Of a stretch of DNA of 64,000 nt, positions 21,399-32,536 are shown in pieces; the stretch's first letter is position 1; each line of letters opens with the position of its first letter. This DNA is from Gigaspora rosea (taxonomy: Eukaryota; Glomeromycota; Glomeromycetes; Diversisporales; Gigasporaceae), in the NCBI GenBank assembly GCA_003550325.1, contig QKWP01000505.1:125554-189553 (forward strand), in the 5' to 3' direction. The notes beneath the pieces were generated by a model, which saw nothing but the letters and a program-made list of their open reading frames with translations, was not told the origin of the DNA and made no database searches. Both the position numbers and the translations under genes were made by a program.

Positions 21399-21720
21399 GA
21401 CTAGGAAAATCTCTCTCTGCAGCACACCTAAAATGGATCGGTGCGGACGCTTAATAAGCAAGGAGAAAACAAGTTCCGGTGGTCGATTTATATGCTACGT
21501 GCTTAGAGAGGACTGACCGTATAATTACAAAATTATAAATACATGAAACTCTTTTATAGTAAAAAATTGATATTAATTTTAAAAAAGAAGAGAGGGTGAG
21601 CAGAAGGTAATTCCCTTTGATATAAATGCAAAATTTAAAATATATATATATATATATATATTGTGTATCAGAAGTATATAAAATTATATTATGTATTGTG
21701 ACTAATGAGACATAATGTTG
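20759..21720 (-). promoter_or_regulatory. Presumed 5' flank of the phosphatase gene
   Basis: This region is upstream of the start codon on the minus strand, is non-repetitive by eye, and carries long A/T tracts (T at 21,001-21,009, A at 21,086-21,103, T at 21,370-21,398). No TATA box or factor site can be assigned with confidence. Positions 21,408-21,520 are notably less AT-rich (ATGGATCGGTGCGGACGC) and could be part of an untranslated exon or an unannotated transcript. A 27-residue frame there is too short to call. Confidence 0.35.
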
Positions 21721-23594
21721 TATAAAAGCCGAGCAAGTTGTTTTGCATTTTTTTTTGTTGTTTGTTGATGTCCTCTGTTGTCATTGGTTGTACAATTCAT
21801 AAAACATTATTTTAAATGTACATACGTACTTTGTAATCCATGGAACTTCGGCAAAGTGGTGTGATTCGGTAGAAGCTTATCAGAACCCTTCATTTATGAT
21901 CGGGCATGCGGACTGACGTTATTATCACTTACATCGGTCGTTGGCGCTAATATTTTAAGAATTAAAGTCATAAGGGGAACTATTATTAATTGTTGATCTA
22001 TTTTATTCTGAATTTATTAACCTAATTCTTATAAACGATACACACTAGCATTAGTCAAAGAGTTTGCTCGTGTTGTATATGGTCTTAATCACCGACATCG
22101 GGTACGTAATGATATATATATTGTATAAGTTGCCATAAATATATCTGCTATTTAAAAAAAAAAAAACGTCATTTTTATTTAAGGAAGATTATAGGCAAAT
22201 TATTTTATACGTTAACAGTTAGGTCCGGTTTTTGTACTGATGGGTCTAATTACTTGGATCGACCGATTGGCATACAACTAAGGTAAGGTTTACTGGAAAA
22301 TCTTCCGGGCGTTTATTCTATTATGACACTACATGAAATGTGCATATACATATCGTTATACTTATATACTTTATATCCACCAATTGTGCAGTGTATATGT
22401 CGTTATAGATCCTATTTTAATTAATTTAATTTATATATATACATATATACATGTATATTATATATATATACATATATAACTTATATATACACAAAGATAT
22501 ATAAGTTATATAAGTTGGAATTTATTAAATAACATTCGAAATTATATTAAAATTATATAAAATTAATTAAATCATTCATTAGTAATTCCCATTTTATTAC
22601 TCATTGTGAAGTAGTTGAAGATTAGCATCGTGATTCTCTAAAATAGTTTCTAAATAATATAACGCTATTTGGTGTTGCTATTGTAATAATTTATATACCA
22701 GTAATTTTTTGAGTATCGCTAAAAATTATTTTAATAACACTTATAAGTGCCGAAAATCTGTAAATCTCGTCCTCACACATTTGATAAAATGTGACTTGCA
22801 GCTTGAATTTTTTAGAAAAACGTTGCAATATTTCAATTTTTCAAATTTAATAAATGTCTAATTTTATACACGCATTATTTGGATATCTGCTTTGATCTTT
22901 CTCAATAACGTAAATGGCAAGATCAAATACTTCCTTCAATAGTAGACCCATCATGTATATACCCAGGTGCAAATCACAAGATCTTTTTTAATTAAATTTT
23001 GTTCTTTTTAAAATCTGGTTCGCCTGTTATAAACGCGAAGCATGTGTATATTTCAAAATTTTTTACATTATCAGCCTCGGGTCTATTAAGGAGTTTAAAT
23101 TGGTTGAATGTAACAGACCCGAGTCTGTATTCGCCATTTACGGCACTATACAGTAAATGTGTAAATTAACTCTCGCTATAGTCACATTTGTTATAGTCAC
23201 AACCTGTCTAACAATTATATTATTATTAGATTCCAACTTATAAAAAATTTAGTTTCTTTATAACTTATTATAATCATATTTTTTTTTGAGCCCAAAAATG
23301 TAATTATAGCGAGTTTACTACGGTATATACAGTATATATAATATTAAAATTATATTTTATGAAAACTTTTATTTATACTATTTATTCTATTGTACAGTAT
23401 ACTGGTATATATTATATAATACAGTATATTAATATAATTACTGTAATAGTTTAATAAAATTAATATTTACAATATATAATTAGTAATTACAAAAAGATTT
23501 TTCTATAAATGCACTTTTTATATAAAATCTTTTTACTATAAATATATAGTATTGCTTATATTGTTTTAGTACTATATATTTTTTTACAGTATAA
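21721..23594. other. Non-repetitive AT-rich spacer
   Basis: Mostly unique sequence by eye, with no frame above 60 residues. 22,420-22,510 is (AT)n with CATATATA palindromes. 23,165-23,325 has inverted CTCGCTATAGTCACAT and TGTAATTATAGCGAG, perhaps a decayed pogo-like element. 22,880-23,150 has moderate GC and could be a gene relic. Confidence 0.35.
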
Positions 23595-23830
23595 ATATAT
23601 TTTTTTAGTTTATAGATGCGAGTAACATATGACAAAATTTTGCTTATGAAACCACTCTTCGGACTCTAACAAAAAATATTCCATGCAAAATTTATTATAA
23701 ACTATAACTTTTTCCAATTTCAAAGCTAAAACTTTTATTCTAACCTTAAATCAGGTTTAATTCTGGTCTATAATTTATATATTACGCGAATTTGCAAATC
23801 AATTAATTAGTACCCGTATATATACACATA
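23595..23830 (+). mobile_element. Core-module fragment
   Basis: Carries ACAAAATTTTGCTTATGAAA, CCACTCTTCGGACTCTAACA, TTCCATGCAAAATTTATTAT and TTTGCAAATCAATTAATTAG, matching in reverse orientation the copy at 48,760-48,960. Terminal repeats are not clear. Confidence 0.5.
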
Positions 23831-24390
23831 ATATATATAGTTTTTTTTACAATATTTTGTTACTTTTTAATTAACTAATTGCATATAAAAAATTAAAATA
23901 ATTATAATCATATCTTGGGTTATATTTTATTCTAGTTATATTTCTACAGTATATTTAAACAAAATAAATTTCTTTTTTTTATATACTGTGTTTTATATAT
24001 TGAGTTATATTTTAATCTTATTTATAGTGTATTTTCAAAAAATATAAAAAATAATATAATTCAAATATAGCTATAAAATTAATTTTTTTATTTAAAAAAT
24101 TTTTTTTATAACATTCTAAATTAAAAAATATCTTATACTATCTGTTATCTATTATTTTATTATTAAAAATAGTTAATGCTAAAGATATTTTAAATAGAAG
24201 TCTTTTTTGTAGCTTATGATTATCTGAATCTGCTACTAATATTATTCATTTTCTAATATGCTTTAAAGCATTACTAGTATTATTATAGTATTTTTAAGTT
24301 TAGTACATGGTTGGAATTTTTTGGTTTTATCAGATCTTTTATACAAATATCCACTATTTTGTTAAAAGTATTTTGAGCAAATATAATATG

Positions 24391-24958
24391 TATTAGTAAA
24401 TTGATTTGGCAAAAAAATTATTGATCGATGATTGACCCAAAAAAAATTTTTTTAATCAATCAAAAATCAAGGATGCATGCTTGATCGAGTATGATTGATC
24501 AAGCATGTAATTTATGAGCTCAAGTGGATATAATCGATTAATTATTAAGTCAATAATTAATTATTTATATTATATTTACTGGCTAAAAATATTATATTAA
24601 AAAGAATAAGGTTATGCAATCTTATAAAATTATGTCTCTTCTTAAAATTGTATCCACATAATGTGACCCAATAAGAGGCTAACACAATGCCCTTAATATT
24701 AATAATCAGACCCATTTTTATCAAAACTTTTCAGCTATATGAAACATTAACGTTAAACATTTAAATCAGAAATTAAATAATATCTTGAGTAAAATCATAT
24801 TAAAAATTTTTTAATTGATCAATATAATACTTAATTGATCGATTAGCATTATCAATCATTGATTGACCTATTGTCGCTCAAGCCTATTAATTGGTGCTCA
24901 ATTATTGATCTAAATAGATCAATGGCGAGTATAATATAATCGAGTCAATTCACTAATA
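24391..24958. mobile_element. Probable TIR element rich in TTGATCGAT
   Basis: Inverted ends TATTAGTAAATTGATTTGGC and GAGTCAATTCACTAATA pair over about 16 bp. Inside are several ATTGATCGAT, TTGATCAAGC and AATTGATC words on both strands near each end. No clear TSD and no transposase. 24,560-24,800 has no recognisable signal. Confidence 0.4.
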
Positions 24959-25401
24959 TGTATAATAGCCAGAAGATGATTGTTTTGTAAAATATCCTTT
25001 AGAAAATGCAAAACAGTTCAAAATACAAATACAAGGTTCTGAATATTTTGTTAATTTACTTTTTATAAATGCTTTATTCAACCATTGCTATAGCTAAAAA
25101 ATATATAAAATGACAAATACAAAAATAAATAATACTTTTATTAGCTAAATATGATGTTTTTAATTTTTGAATATAAATTAATTCTGATTAAACAAAAAAT
25201 AATAATAGCATATATCAAGTTAATCAAATACATTTATATTTTTTTTATATTTCTATTGCTTATCACAATTGCTATAAATTTGTTGTATTATTGCTTTAAA
25301 TATTTTTAATTACATATATATTTATTTTTTATATTTTTACTATTTGTTGTATAAACTAATTGTACTATTGCAATACTTTATTTTATTTTCTATAGAAGTT
25401 T

Positions 25402-25650
25402 GCTATTTATCGCCAGTGGTGATCATTACCAATATATATTTTGTATCTTTAAATTTTGTCTATGAAATCACTTTTGAGGCTCTAACAAAAAAAATTTCTT
25501 GTAAAATTATGGTATAAACTATACTCCTCTGCCTTATCCCAGTTTTTATTCTAACCCTAATATTAATCAAATTTTAATTTTTATTTTAGCAAAGGTCTTT
25601 TTATTAATTTTTGTTAATTACTAGTGATGATCACTACTAGCAATAAGTAA
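25402..25650 (+). mobile_element. Core-module MITE with CGCCAGTGGTGATCATTACC ends
   Basis: Diverged inverted ends (CTATTTATCGCCAGTGGTGA on the left, TGATCACTACTAGCAATAAG on the right) surround the shared core, including AAATTTTGTCTATGAAATCA, TTGTAAAATTATGGTATAAA and TTATTCTAACCCTAATATTA. No coding frame. Confidence 0.65.
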
Positions 25651-25824
25651 TAATTTTCTTTTTATAATATTTATAATTATATATTATTAAATTAAAAGAT
25701 TATACAGGAATTTCTTCAATTTTTATATCTGTTTTATAGTCAGATCTCCATAAATGCATATTATAAAAACAGGCACCTAAGCATGCATTTAGTAAGAGTA
25801 TGCATTTAGAGAATAACTAATAAT

Positions 25825-26835
25825 TTATTTATTTTTTTTTTTTTTTTGCAATGTCACATGCAAGCGGATGTTTTTTAGGTTTTTTAGATAATATATTCTT
25901 GGTTAATGAGAGTACATATAGCCATATGTGCAACTTTTGGTTGCCTATTTGAGTAGTCCGCCCAAAGGTTCTATAATATGCCGTACTTGTAATCTAACTA
26001 GGAGATTACCCATTTAAACTCTCTGGTGTCCTCGTCCTGTATCATCCACCCCAATCACACCTACACATAACCTCATGCTGCTTCAATTGAAGACCACCCA
26101 GATCGACATTTGCCATACTACTTGCACCCTAATTCTATAGGTAATCTAGTAGTATTCCAATTGCCGGATTACCTTAGGGAGGGTGTAGTACATACCCCTT
26201 AATCTTTCTATGTTCCATGCATTTCTAGATTAGGCTTTGAATACCTTCGCAATGGCCGAGCCCACTACTAGCAGTCAGGGCTAACCATTGAACCACATAG
26301 TATTCTTGCCCTTGCAAGATTCATTCTGATCCCGATACCTACATCAACCACTGATCCCTCCCAAACTACCAAACCAGTTAGCCCAGATAGGTTGTTGTGC
26401 CTCGGCTTTAGGTGACTTTTTGGTTAACTTCCCTTGGTTACTAATTCCGCAGCATAGGCCCTTTTCCTCTAGTATGTCTCCGGTGGCCAGGTTGGTGTCT
26501 CACTTGTCCCGAGATGTTAGCCAGTTTTTCGGTTCCAAATTCCGGTATCTGCAATATCATCGAAGATTTTCACTACCTCCTTACTCGGGTCTTGCCAAAC
26601 GAGTTTCAATCATTCTGGTTCCTTGGATTTGTCTGTGTTACAAAATACAACTTTGCCCGAAAGCTCCCATTCGAGATGGTAACCAAGGACTACAGGTAAT
26701 GTACCCAACCGATCGTTAAATAAATGTTACCAGTACACAGGTCTACTTTTCTAAACCGTCTTCAGTAGGATTTGAACTCTAGACCTGTCGCTTGGGGGTG
26801 ACAACTTAACAACTTCCCTAAGTCGCCACACCCTT
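25825..26835 (-). mobile_element. tRNA-headed retroposon family S1, complete copy
   Basis: Read on the minus strand, the element starts with a tRNA-like head (26,835 to about 26,764), with TGGCGACTTAGGG as an A-box and AGTTCAAATCCT as a B-box. It continues as a roughly 0.9 kb body without an intact frame and ends in an A-rich tail seen as T at 25,825-25,848. It is flanked by 12 bp direct repeats ATAACTAATAAT at 25,813-25,824 and 26,836-26,847. Head, tail and TSD show Pol III-type retroposition by a LINE in trans. A 99-residue plus-strand frame over 26,420-26,719 is antisense to it and not conserved in the other copies. Confidence 0.8.
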
Positions 26836-26889
26836 ATAACTAATAATATTAAAGAACAGGTATAGTTATATGATCTAAAAACTATTATA

Positions 26890-27086
26890 CAGTCGCACCC
26901 CCCTAAGTGCACACCCCCTAAGTGCACGGTATATGAAAAACCTCTTTAAGTGCACGGCCCCTCTTGGTCCCAAACAATATAACAATTATAAATTTTAACC
27001 CCTCTAAGTGCAAACCCCCTCTAAGTGCACATTTTGGCTTTTTTTCACTATGGTCCCGAGGGCATGCACTTAGGGGGGTGCGACTG
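26890..27086. mobile_element. pogo/Tigger-like MITE, TA target, near-perfect ends
   Basis: A 22 bp perfect inverted repeat begins CAGTCGCACCCCCCTAAGTG, flanked by TA (26,888-26,889 and 27,087-27,088). CCTCTAAGTGCA and CCCCTAAGTGCAC repeat four times inside, so the interior is made of sub-terminal repeats. The good end match suggests a younger copy than 15,819-16,123. Confidence 0.88.
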
Positions 27087-27778
27087 TATAATCATTACAA
27101 ATTACCAGTATATATGATATAGTACTATATACATATAGTATATTTATGAACTATTTTTTTAAATAGTTTAAAATGTTTTTTTATTATACATATACAACAA
27201 TGAAAATTTGGTCTGTATTGTTAACTTTAATAAGTTTAATAACTTTAATAACTTCAATAATTTTAATAACTTTAATAAACTACTATAAAAACTTACTAGA
27301 TACACTATTATTATGTAAATACAATAATACTGTTTGTGTAACTAATTTTGTATAAAAATCACAAAAATCATTATTTAATACTATAATAATATAATACTAT
27401 AACTTAATTAAAACAAAATTTTAAATATCTAAGTTGGTTAGTTAAATAAACCAATCTAGTAACTTTATAAATTCTAATAAATATAAGTATTTTTTATTTT
27501 ATTTGAGCAAACAACTAGACTCAATTATTAATATAGCACTTTTTATTTCATTAGATATCTTTATCCTAGTAAAGATTATTCAAAAAATATTTGAAAAACT
27601 GTCTTATACTAAAAAGAATCAAAAGTAATTTGGGAACTTTCAAAACTTTCTTGCTTTTTTATACAATTTTAACAATACAATATTATATTCTAAACATACC
27701 ACTTTATTTAATTCTTGTTACAAAAAATATTGATCTAGTTGTCCAAAGCATAGTAAGAACTTACATATATATGTAAAA
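27087..27778. other. AT-rich spacer
   Basis: A TTTAATAAC(T/A) short tandem array lies at 27,220-27,280. No gene; the 60- and 61-residue frames here are hydrophobic by AT bias. Confidence 0.4.
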
Positions 27779-28135
27779 CTTGAAAAATGTCTGTTTGTTT
27801 AGCATGTAACTTGTTGGTGATTAGCTGTTATACTGTAGTTCATACTAGACCTTTGATTTGAAAAATATTTGTCTGTTTGGCACATAACTTGTTGGTGATT
27901 GGCTACTATGGTCCATACTAAACCTTTGATTTGAAAAATGTCAGTCTGTTCGGCATGTGACTTGTTGGTGATTGGCTATCACAGTTTATACTAGATCTTT
28001 GTTTTGAAAAAATATTTGTCTGTTTGATATATAATTAGGTAGTGATTAGTTGATAAGGTCCATTCTAGATTTAAGATGTCTGTTTGCGACGTGACTATAC
28101 TATAATTGGCTATTATAGACTATATTAAACTTTTA
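27779..28135 (+). repeat. Minisatellite of 73-77 bp, about 4.5 units
   Basis: Units start near 27,783, 27,860 and 27,933 and continue to about 28,135. Each contains GAAAAATGTCTGTTTGGCAT, AACTTGTTGGTGATTGGCTA and TTCATACTAGACCTTTGATT in order. The last units are more diverged. Confidence 0.75.
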
Positions 28136-28249
28136 ATTAAAAAAAGTTCTATATGATATTATTTATATATATATCGATTTCATTAACAAATAATGTATAT
28201 ATATTATTAGGAAAATAAATATAGTACAAATTTGTGAAGATCTGTGACT

Positions 28250-28545
28250 AGGACCCAAACATTTCTCATATAGGTCATAACTGGATTTTGGCCAATTTTG
28301 GCCCAATTTGCTAAAAATGACAAAATATATTTGTTTAAATAACTTTTGATCTGGTAATCAGAATTGAATGAACTTTTTTTTGTTAGATACGCCTCACTGA
28401 GAGCTTCATTTTAAAAAAAAACTTTGTTCAAATTGGTCTACTGAATGCCAAGATAATTGGCAAAAACTGTTTTTTGCTTTTCAAATTTTAGGGGTTTTTG
28501 CTAAAAAAAAACAAGTATGACCTTTATACTAGATGTCCGGGTCCT
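28250..28545 (+). mobile_element. hAT-like MITE, AGGACCC family, TSD CTGTGACT
   Basis: Starts AGGACCCAAACATTTCTCAT and ends ACTAGATGTCCGGGTCCT, with perfect 8 bp repeats CTGTGACT at 28,242-28,249 and 28,546-28,553. The interior carries CAGAATTGAATGAACTTTTT and a CCTCACTGAGAGCTTCATTT variant of the window-wide motif. Relatives: 29,609, 42,342/46,208 and 50,820. Confidence 0.88.
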
Positions 28546-29297
28546 CTGTGACTCTAGAAAATTTTAACAAATTCTGCAATAACTTGTGTCCTAGTAGGAT
28601 TCCAAATAATCTATGTGAAGTTATATTTGAGCATCATAGTAAAAATTTTTTTGGTTAGCATTTTTAGTTTGGTATATATGTCATACGTCAGATCGATTCT
28701 TGTGTCAAGTTAGACCCGGTCTAAATTAGATTAGGGTTAGAGTGAAATTACGGTAAAGTTAGAGGTTGGTTTAGGCCAGTTGTTGCCAATCATTTAATAC
28801 TAGTCAACTGATAGTCATTTGACATGTGTCAGATTTAATCTGACGCAAGTTTTAATCCGATGCACAACATATATAAGCTATATTTCAAACATTAGATCGA
28901 ATTTTTACTCATCTTTAACTTTTTTTGAAATAAAATATCTCTAAAAAAAAAAAAAAAAATGTTTTCTAAAAAAAAAAAAAAANGAAAAGAAAAAAATTAG
29001 TGTAAAAAAAATATTGTGGGAATGCGAGAAATATATGCAAGAAATATGTAGTATTTAGTTTACACCGCAGTCATTTGATTTGCATTAAAAAAAAAAAAAA
29101 AAAAAAAAAAAACAAAGTTCAAAATTTTTTAAGCCTATTTAATCTATAAACTACCCTGAATTATAAATATATATACCACAAAATGTGAAAAAAAACTTAA
29201 AAAAAAAAGCTGTTTTGTGCGATTTTATTTAATTTTTACATTTTTTCAATTTTTGCTTTTTTTTGATTTTTGTATTTATAGCCCAGATTTTTCATTA

Positions 29298-29443
29298 GGG
29301 GAGTAACAAAAATCAGGTGATTTTTTAGGGGGGGGTAAAAAAAGTTGAAATTATATATAAGAACCTGACTATTTATATATTGAGAAAGAGGGAGGGGGGT
29401 AGGCCTCTGATAAAAAATAATCAGGTGATTAATGACACTGCCC
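29298..29443. mobile_element. Tourist-like MITE, family 3 (TSD TTA)
   Basis: Ends GGGGAGTAACAAAAATCAGG and TTAATGACACTGCCC lie between TTA repeats at 29,295-29,297 and 29,444-29,446. The interior GTTGAAATTATATATAAGAA and CCTGACTATTTATATATTGA match 5,782-5,932 in inverted orientation. Confidence 0.82.
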
Positions 29444-29886
29444 TTACTACATTTTATAAAAACTACTCCCATTAGCATTCTTTTAAATATACCTTTTTTG
29501 CTATTTAGCTGCTTTCAAATATAATCTTTTCCTCCAATACCTACTTTTTAAATATAACCTTTTTAAAAAACGGGCCTTTATTAGCAATATTTCAAATATA
29601 ACCTTACAAAAACCCCAGACATTTCTCATATAGGTCATAACTGGATTTTGGCCAATTTTGATCCAATTTGCTGAAAATAACAATATATTTGTTTAAATAA
29701 CTATTGATCTAGTGATCAGAATTGAATGAACTTTTTTTTTGCTAGATGCACTCACTGAAAGCTTCATTTTTAAAAAAAGTTTGTTCAAATTGGTCTACTG
29801 GATGCCAAGATAATTAGCAAAAACTGTTTTTTGTTTTTCAAATTTCAGGGGTTTTTGCTAAAAAAAAACAAGTATGATCTTTATAC

Positions 29887-30881
29887 TATAGTTCGAACCA
29901 ACCTAGTCCCAACAAATGGAATTTTCTAGCGGCCAAATCTGAAATTTACATAATGCAGCCAAATTTGATATTTTCATTATATGTGGCCAAATTTGATATT
30001 TTATTATATGCGGCCAAATTTGATATTTTCATTATATATGGCCAACTTTGATATTTTCATTATATATACGGCCAAATTGGTACATGCTCATTTACCAAAT
30101 TACTTTAATTGATAGTCACACCAGTTAATCGGAGATCATCTGTAGTGTAACGTAATACAAATCACATGTAATAGTATAAATGTAGCGTGCATACATATAA
30201 AAATATTTTTTACTAAGTTATCGACACATATCCACTAATTGAAATTGTAGAGCTCATCGAGACGCATCTAACGGTGGTTAGATCATCCAAATCGGCCCAA
30301 TGGATGGCAAGATATCATCGAAAAATGATTGGACGACTATATAAAGTCTCTATGTAATTTATACAGAAATTTTATATAGTCATCCAATCGTTTTTTAACG
30401 ATATCTTGCTATCCACTAGGCCGATTTGGATGTTCTAACCACTGTTAGATGCGTCTCGATGAGCTCTACAACTTTCAATTAGTGGGGATGTATCATTAAC
30501 TTAGTAAAAAATATTTTTATATACATGCACGCCACATTCACACTATAGTGATATATTGGGCGACCAAATTTATAAGGCAGCCAAATTTAGTATATATAGG
30601 CGGCCAAATTTAGTATACATAGGGCGGCCAAATTGCTTGTTTTTATAATATATATAGGGCAGCCAAATTTCATATTTAATTATAAAAATACTAATAACTT
30701 CAACCTGCTATAACTTTTTTATAAATAGATTTAAAAAAAATTAAAAACCATAGAAGTGTTTAGCTTGTTTTGATTTAACATTTTAGGATAGTATTTTTTG
30801 ATACTATTTTTTTTGAAGAAGGATTAGCAATTTGAATGTCATCAATTTTATTTGTTGGGACTAGGTTGTTTGCACTATAGA
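29887..30881. mobile_element. TA-flanked TIR element carrying tandem arrays around a palindrome
   Basis: Inverted ends of about 36 bp: CTATAGTTCGAACCAACCTA and TAGGTTGTTTGCACTATAG, with shared CTAGTCCCAACAAAT. The left array (29,931-30,085) has five units of GCGGCCAAATTTGATATTTT-type, period about 31 bp. The right array (30,566-30,690) has units of GGCGGCCAAATTTAGTATA-type. Between them lies the palindrome at 30,190-30,535. No transposase frame. Superfamily unknown. Confidence 0.7.
30190..30535. repeat. Inverted pair of the AGTTGTAGAGCTC motif unit
   Basis: The left arm (30,190-30,345) contains GTAGAGCTCATCGAGACGCA and GGTTAGATCATCCAAATCGG. The right arm (30,362-30,535) contains the complements. 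The spacer is about 16 bp. Arm identity is high by eye. This is the hairpin form of the unit that is tandem at 5,215-5,545. Confidence 0.8.
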
Positions 30882-31595
30882 TATCAGGATCCTACCTTAC
30901 ATAGATTGTTTTGGGTCCTGTTCTAGTGATCAGAACTTAATGATTTTGCTACCATTAGATTTGTCTCAATGAGATGAATCGAATGATACCAAAATCATCA
31001 AGTTTCAATTACTAGATCACAAAAAAATCACTTTTAAATAAAATTTATAAGTATCCAACTATTTGCTAACTAGTAAACCAAATTTAATGATTTTAATACT
31101 ATTTAATTTCTCTCGATAAGACAGTTTGAACGGTACCAAAAATGCTAAAATTGGATTACTAGTTAGCAAGATATTTGCAAAAAACGTTTTGTGGCGCAGT
31201 TCTGCACAAAATTTAAATTTCTTTTTTAAATTTCTGCACAGAACTGCACCACAAAATGTTTTTTGTGAATATCTCATTAACCAGTAATCTAATTTTAACG
31301 TTTTTATTACAATTCGAACCGTCTTATTGAGAGAAATCGAATGGTACAAAATTATTAAATTTGGTCTACTAGTTGGCAAGATAGTTTGATGTTTATAAAA
31401 TTCATTTAAATATAATTTTTTTGTGATTTAGTAATTGAAACTTGATGATTTTGGTACTATTTTACTTGTCTCATCGAGAAAAATCTAATAGTATCAGAAT
31501 CGTTAAGTTTTGACAACTAGAATACAAGTTATTGTAGAATTTGATAAAATTTTTCAGGGTTACAGATCTGTATTATATTTATTTTCCTAATGATA

Positions 31596-32442
31596 TATTA
31601 AAATATGTTATACTTTGGACTTATAATAGTTCCTGTTAACCTAGTAAATCTAGAGCATTTAAAGCTTCTAGTGAATAATAATTTATTTTTAGTACTTTTA
31701 TCTTTTTTATCATTATTTCTATTATTTTTAATGATTTTAGGCTCCTTCTAGTAAATGATTAAATTTACTATTTTTGGTTATTTAATATTTCTACTATATA
31801 TTCTTTATCCATATAATTAATGTATTCTAATTATTCATTCTATTTCAGAGACAAAGTGCTCTAATATCTTCATTTAGCTTATGTCTTAATGTACGGTATT
31901 CTTATCTTCAACAACTATAGCAATAGAAATTTTTTAGTACAATTTGAAATAATCTTTGTATAGTAAAAGCAATTATATATTGTTGTTGGTAATACTTCAT
32001 TTCATGCATGTACAACAAACTAGATAGTACCAAAAACATTGAGCTTCTTATTATCTTCTCCAAATTCATATTTTCAAGTAACTATTTTGCAAAATGACTT
32101 CAATAATAGTATTTAAAAGACATAATTATATCAGTATAGTATCTATCAGTTATATAAGTAATATTGTGTTTTTAAGAAAAAATAAAGAATTGTATTATAA
32201 AGATTTAATTGACTAATAGAATAGCTTGTTGTATTGTCTAGTAAAAGGATTGTTTTGCATTTTTTGATTAAATAATTTAAGCTAATTTTGAAATATTAAA
32301 GTGATAACAAATATTATATAATATTTTAGAAGAGAGAGGAGTCTCTGATATCTTATGTTAAATATAGAAGTTTATAATAGCCAATCAAATTTCTCTTATA
32401 TAGAGAAAGGAGAGTAAGGGGTATAGTAAAATAATATATATA
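31596..32442. other. AT-rich spacer
   Basis: No gene or element is recognised. 32,320-32,415 has a decayed GA-rich segment between ATATTTTAGAAGAGAGAGGA and its rough complement, possibly a MITE relic. Confidence 0.35.
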
Positions 32443-32536
32443 TATATATATTTTTTTAAAGTGAGATCGTGCCTCAAAGACTTTATTATTAAGTATATGT
32501 TTGTATATATTATGTGATACTATATTATACTATATT

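Larger units (their letters stand above)
29609..30893 (+). mobile_element. hAT-like MITE, AGGACCC family, TSD ACCTTACA, interrupted
   Basis: Perfect 8 bp repeats ACCTTACA at 29,601-29,608 and 30,894-30,901 bound an element starting AAAACCCCAGACATTTCTC and ending GATATCAGGATCCT. The first 270 bp align with 28,250-28,545. A TIR element at about 29,887-30,881 is inserted a few bases before the right end. Removing both restores the right end of the family H host. Confidence 0.85.
28596..30919. mobile_element. Family H element with two nested insertions
   Basis: Ends AGGATTCCAAATAATCTATG and CATAGATTGTTTTGGGTCCT are flanked by 8 bp repeats GTCCTAGT (28,588-28,595) and GTTCTAGT (30,920-30,927), one mismatch. 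The body shares ATAAGCTATATTTCAAACAT, poly(A) blocks and ATATAACCTTTTTAAAAAAC with 6,519-7,137 in inverted orientation. An isolated n (28,983) sits in a poly(A) tract. It contains the elements at 29,298-29,443 and 29,609-30,893. Confidence 0.75.
28198..31595. mobile_element. Outermost fold-back repeat R0 with nested insertions
   Basis: The two ends are inverted copies: ATTAGGAAAATAAATATAGT at about 28,206 and TATTATATTTATTTTCCTAA at about 31,572. They are followed inward by matching CAAATTCT(G/A)CAATAACTTGT blocks. The right half (30,930-31,520) is a palindrome centred at about 31,213 with four copies of the motif variant (CTCAATGAGATGAATCGAAT, CTCGATAAGACAG, TTATTGAGAGAAATCGAATG, CTCATCGAGAAAAATC). 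The left half is broken by two insertions, 28,250-28,545 and 28,596-30,919. Confidence 0.6.

Noticed and set aside
21433..21516. 27-residue gene starting MDRCGRLISK
   Set aside because: Too short, no splice partners seen; kept only as a note in the 5' flank of the phosphatase gene.
26420..26719. 99-residue plus frame
   Set aside because: Antisense to retroposon S1, and the matching region at 36.4-36.7 kb does not keep it.
29931..30690. CRISPR-like array of GCGGCCAAATTTGATATTTT
   Set aside because: Spacers are not unique sequences of fixed length; it is a minisatellite in a transposon of a eukaryote.
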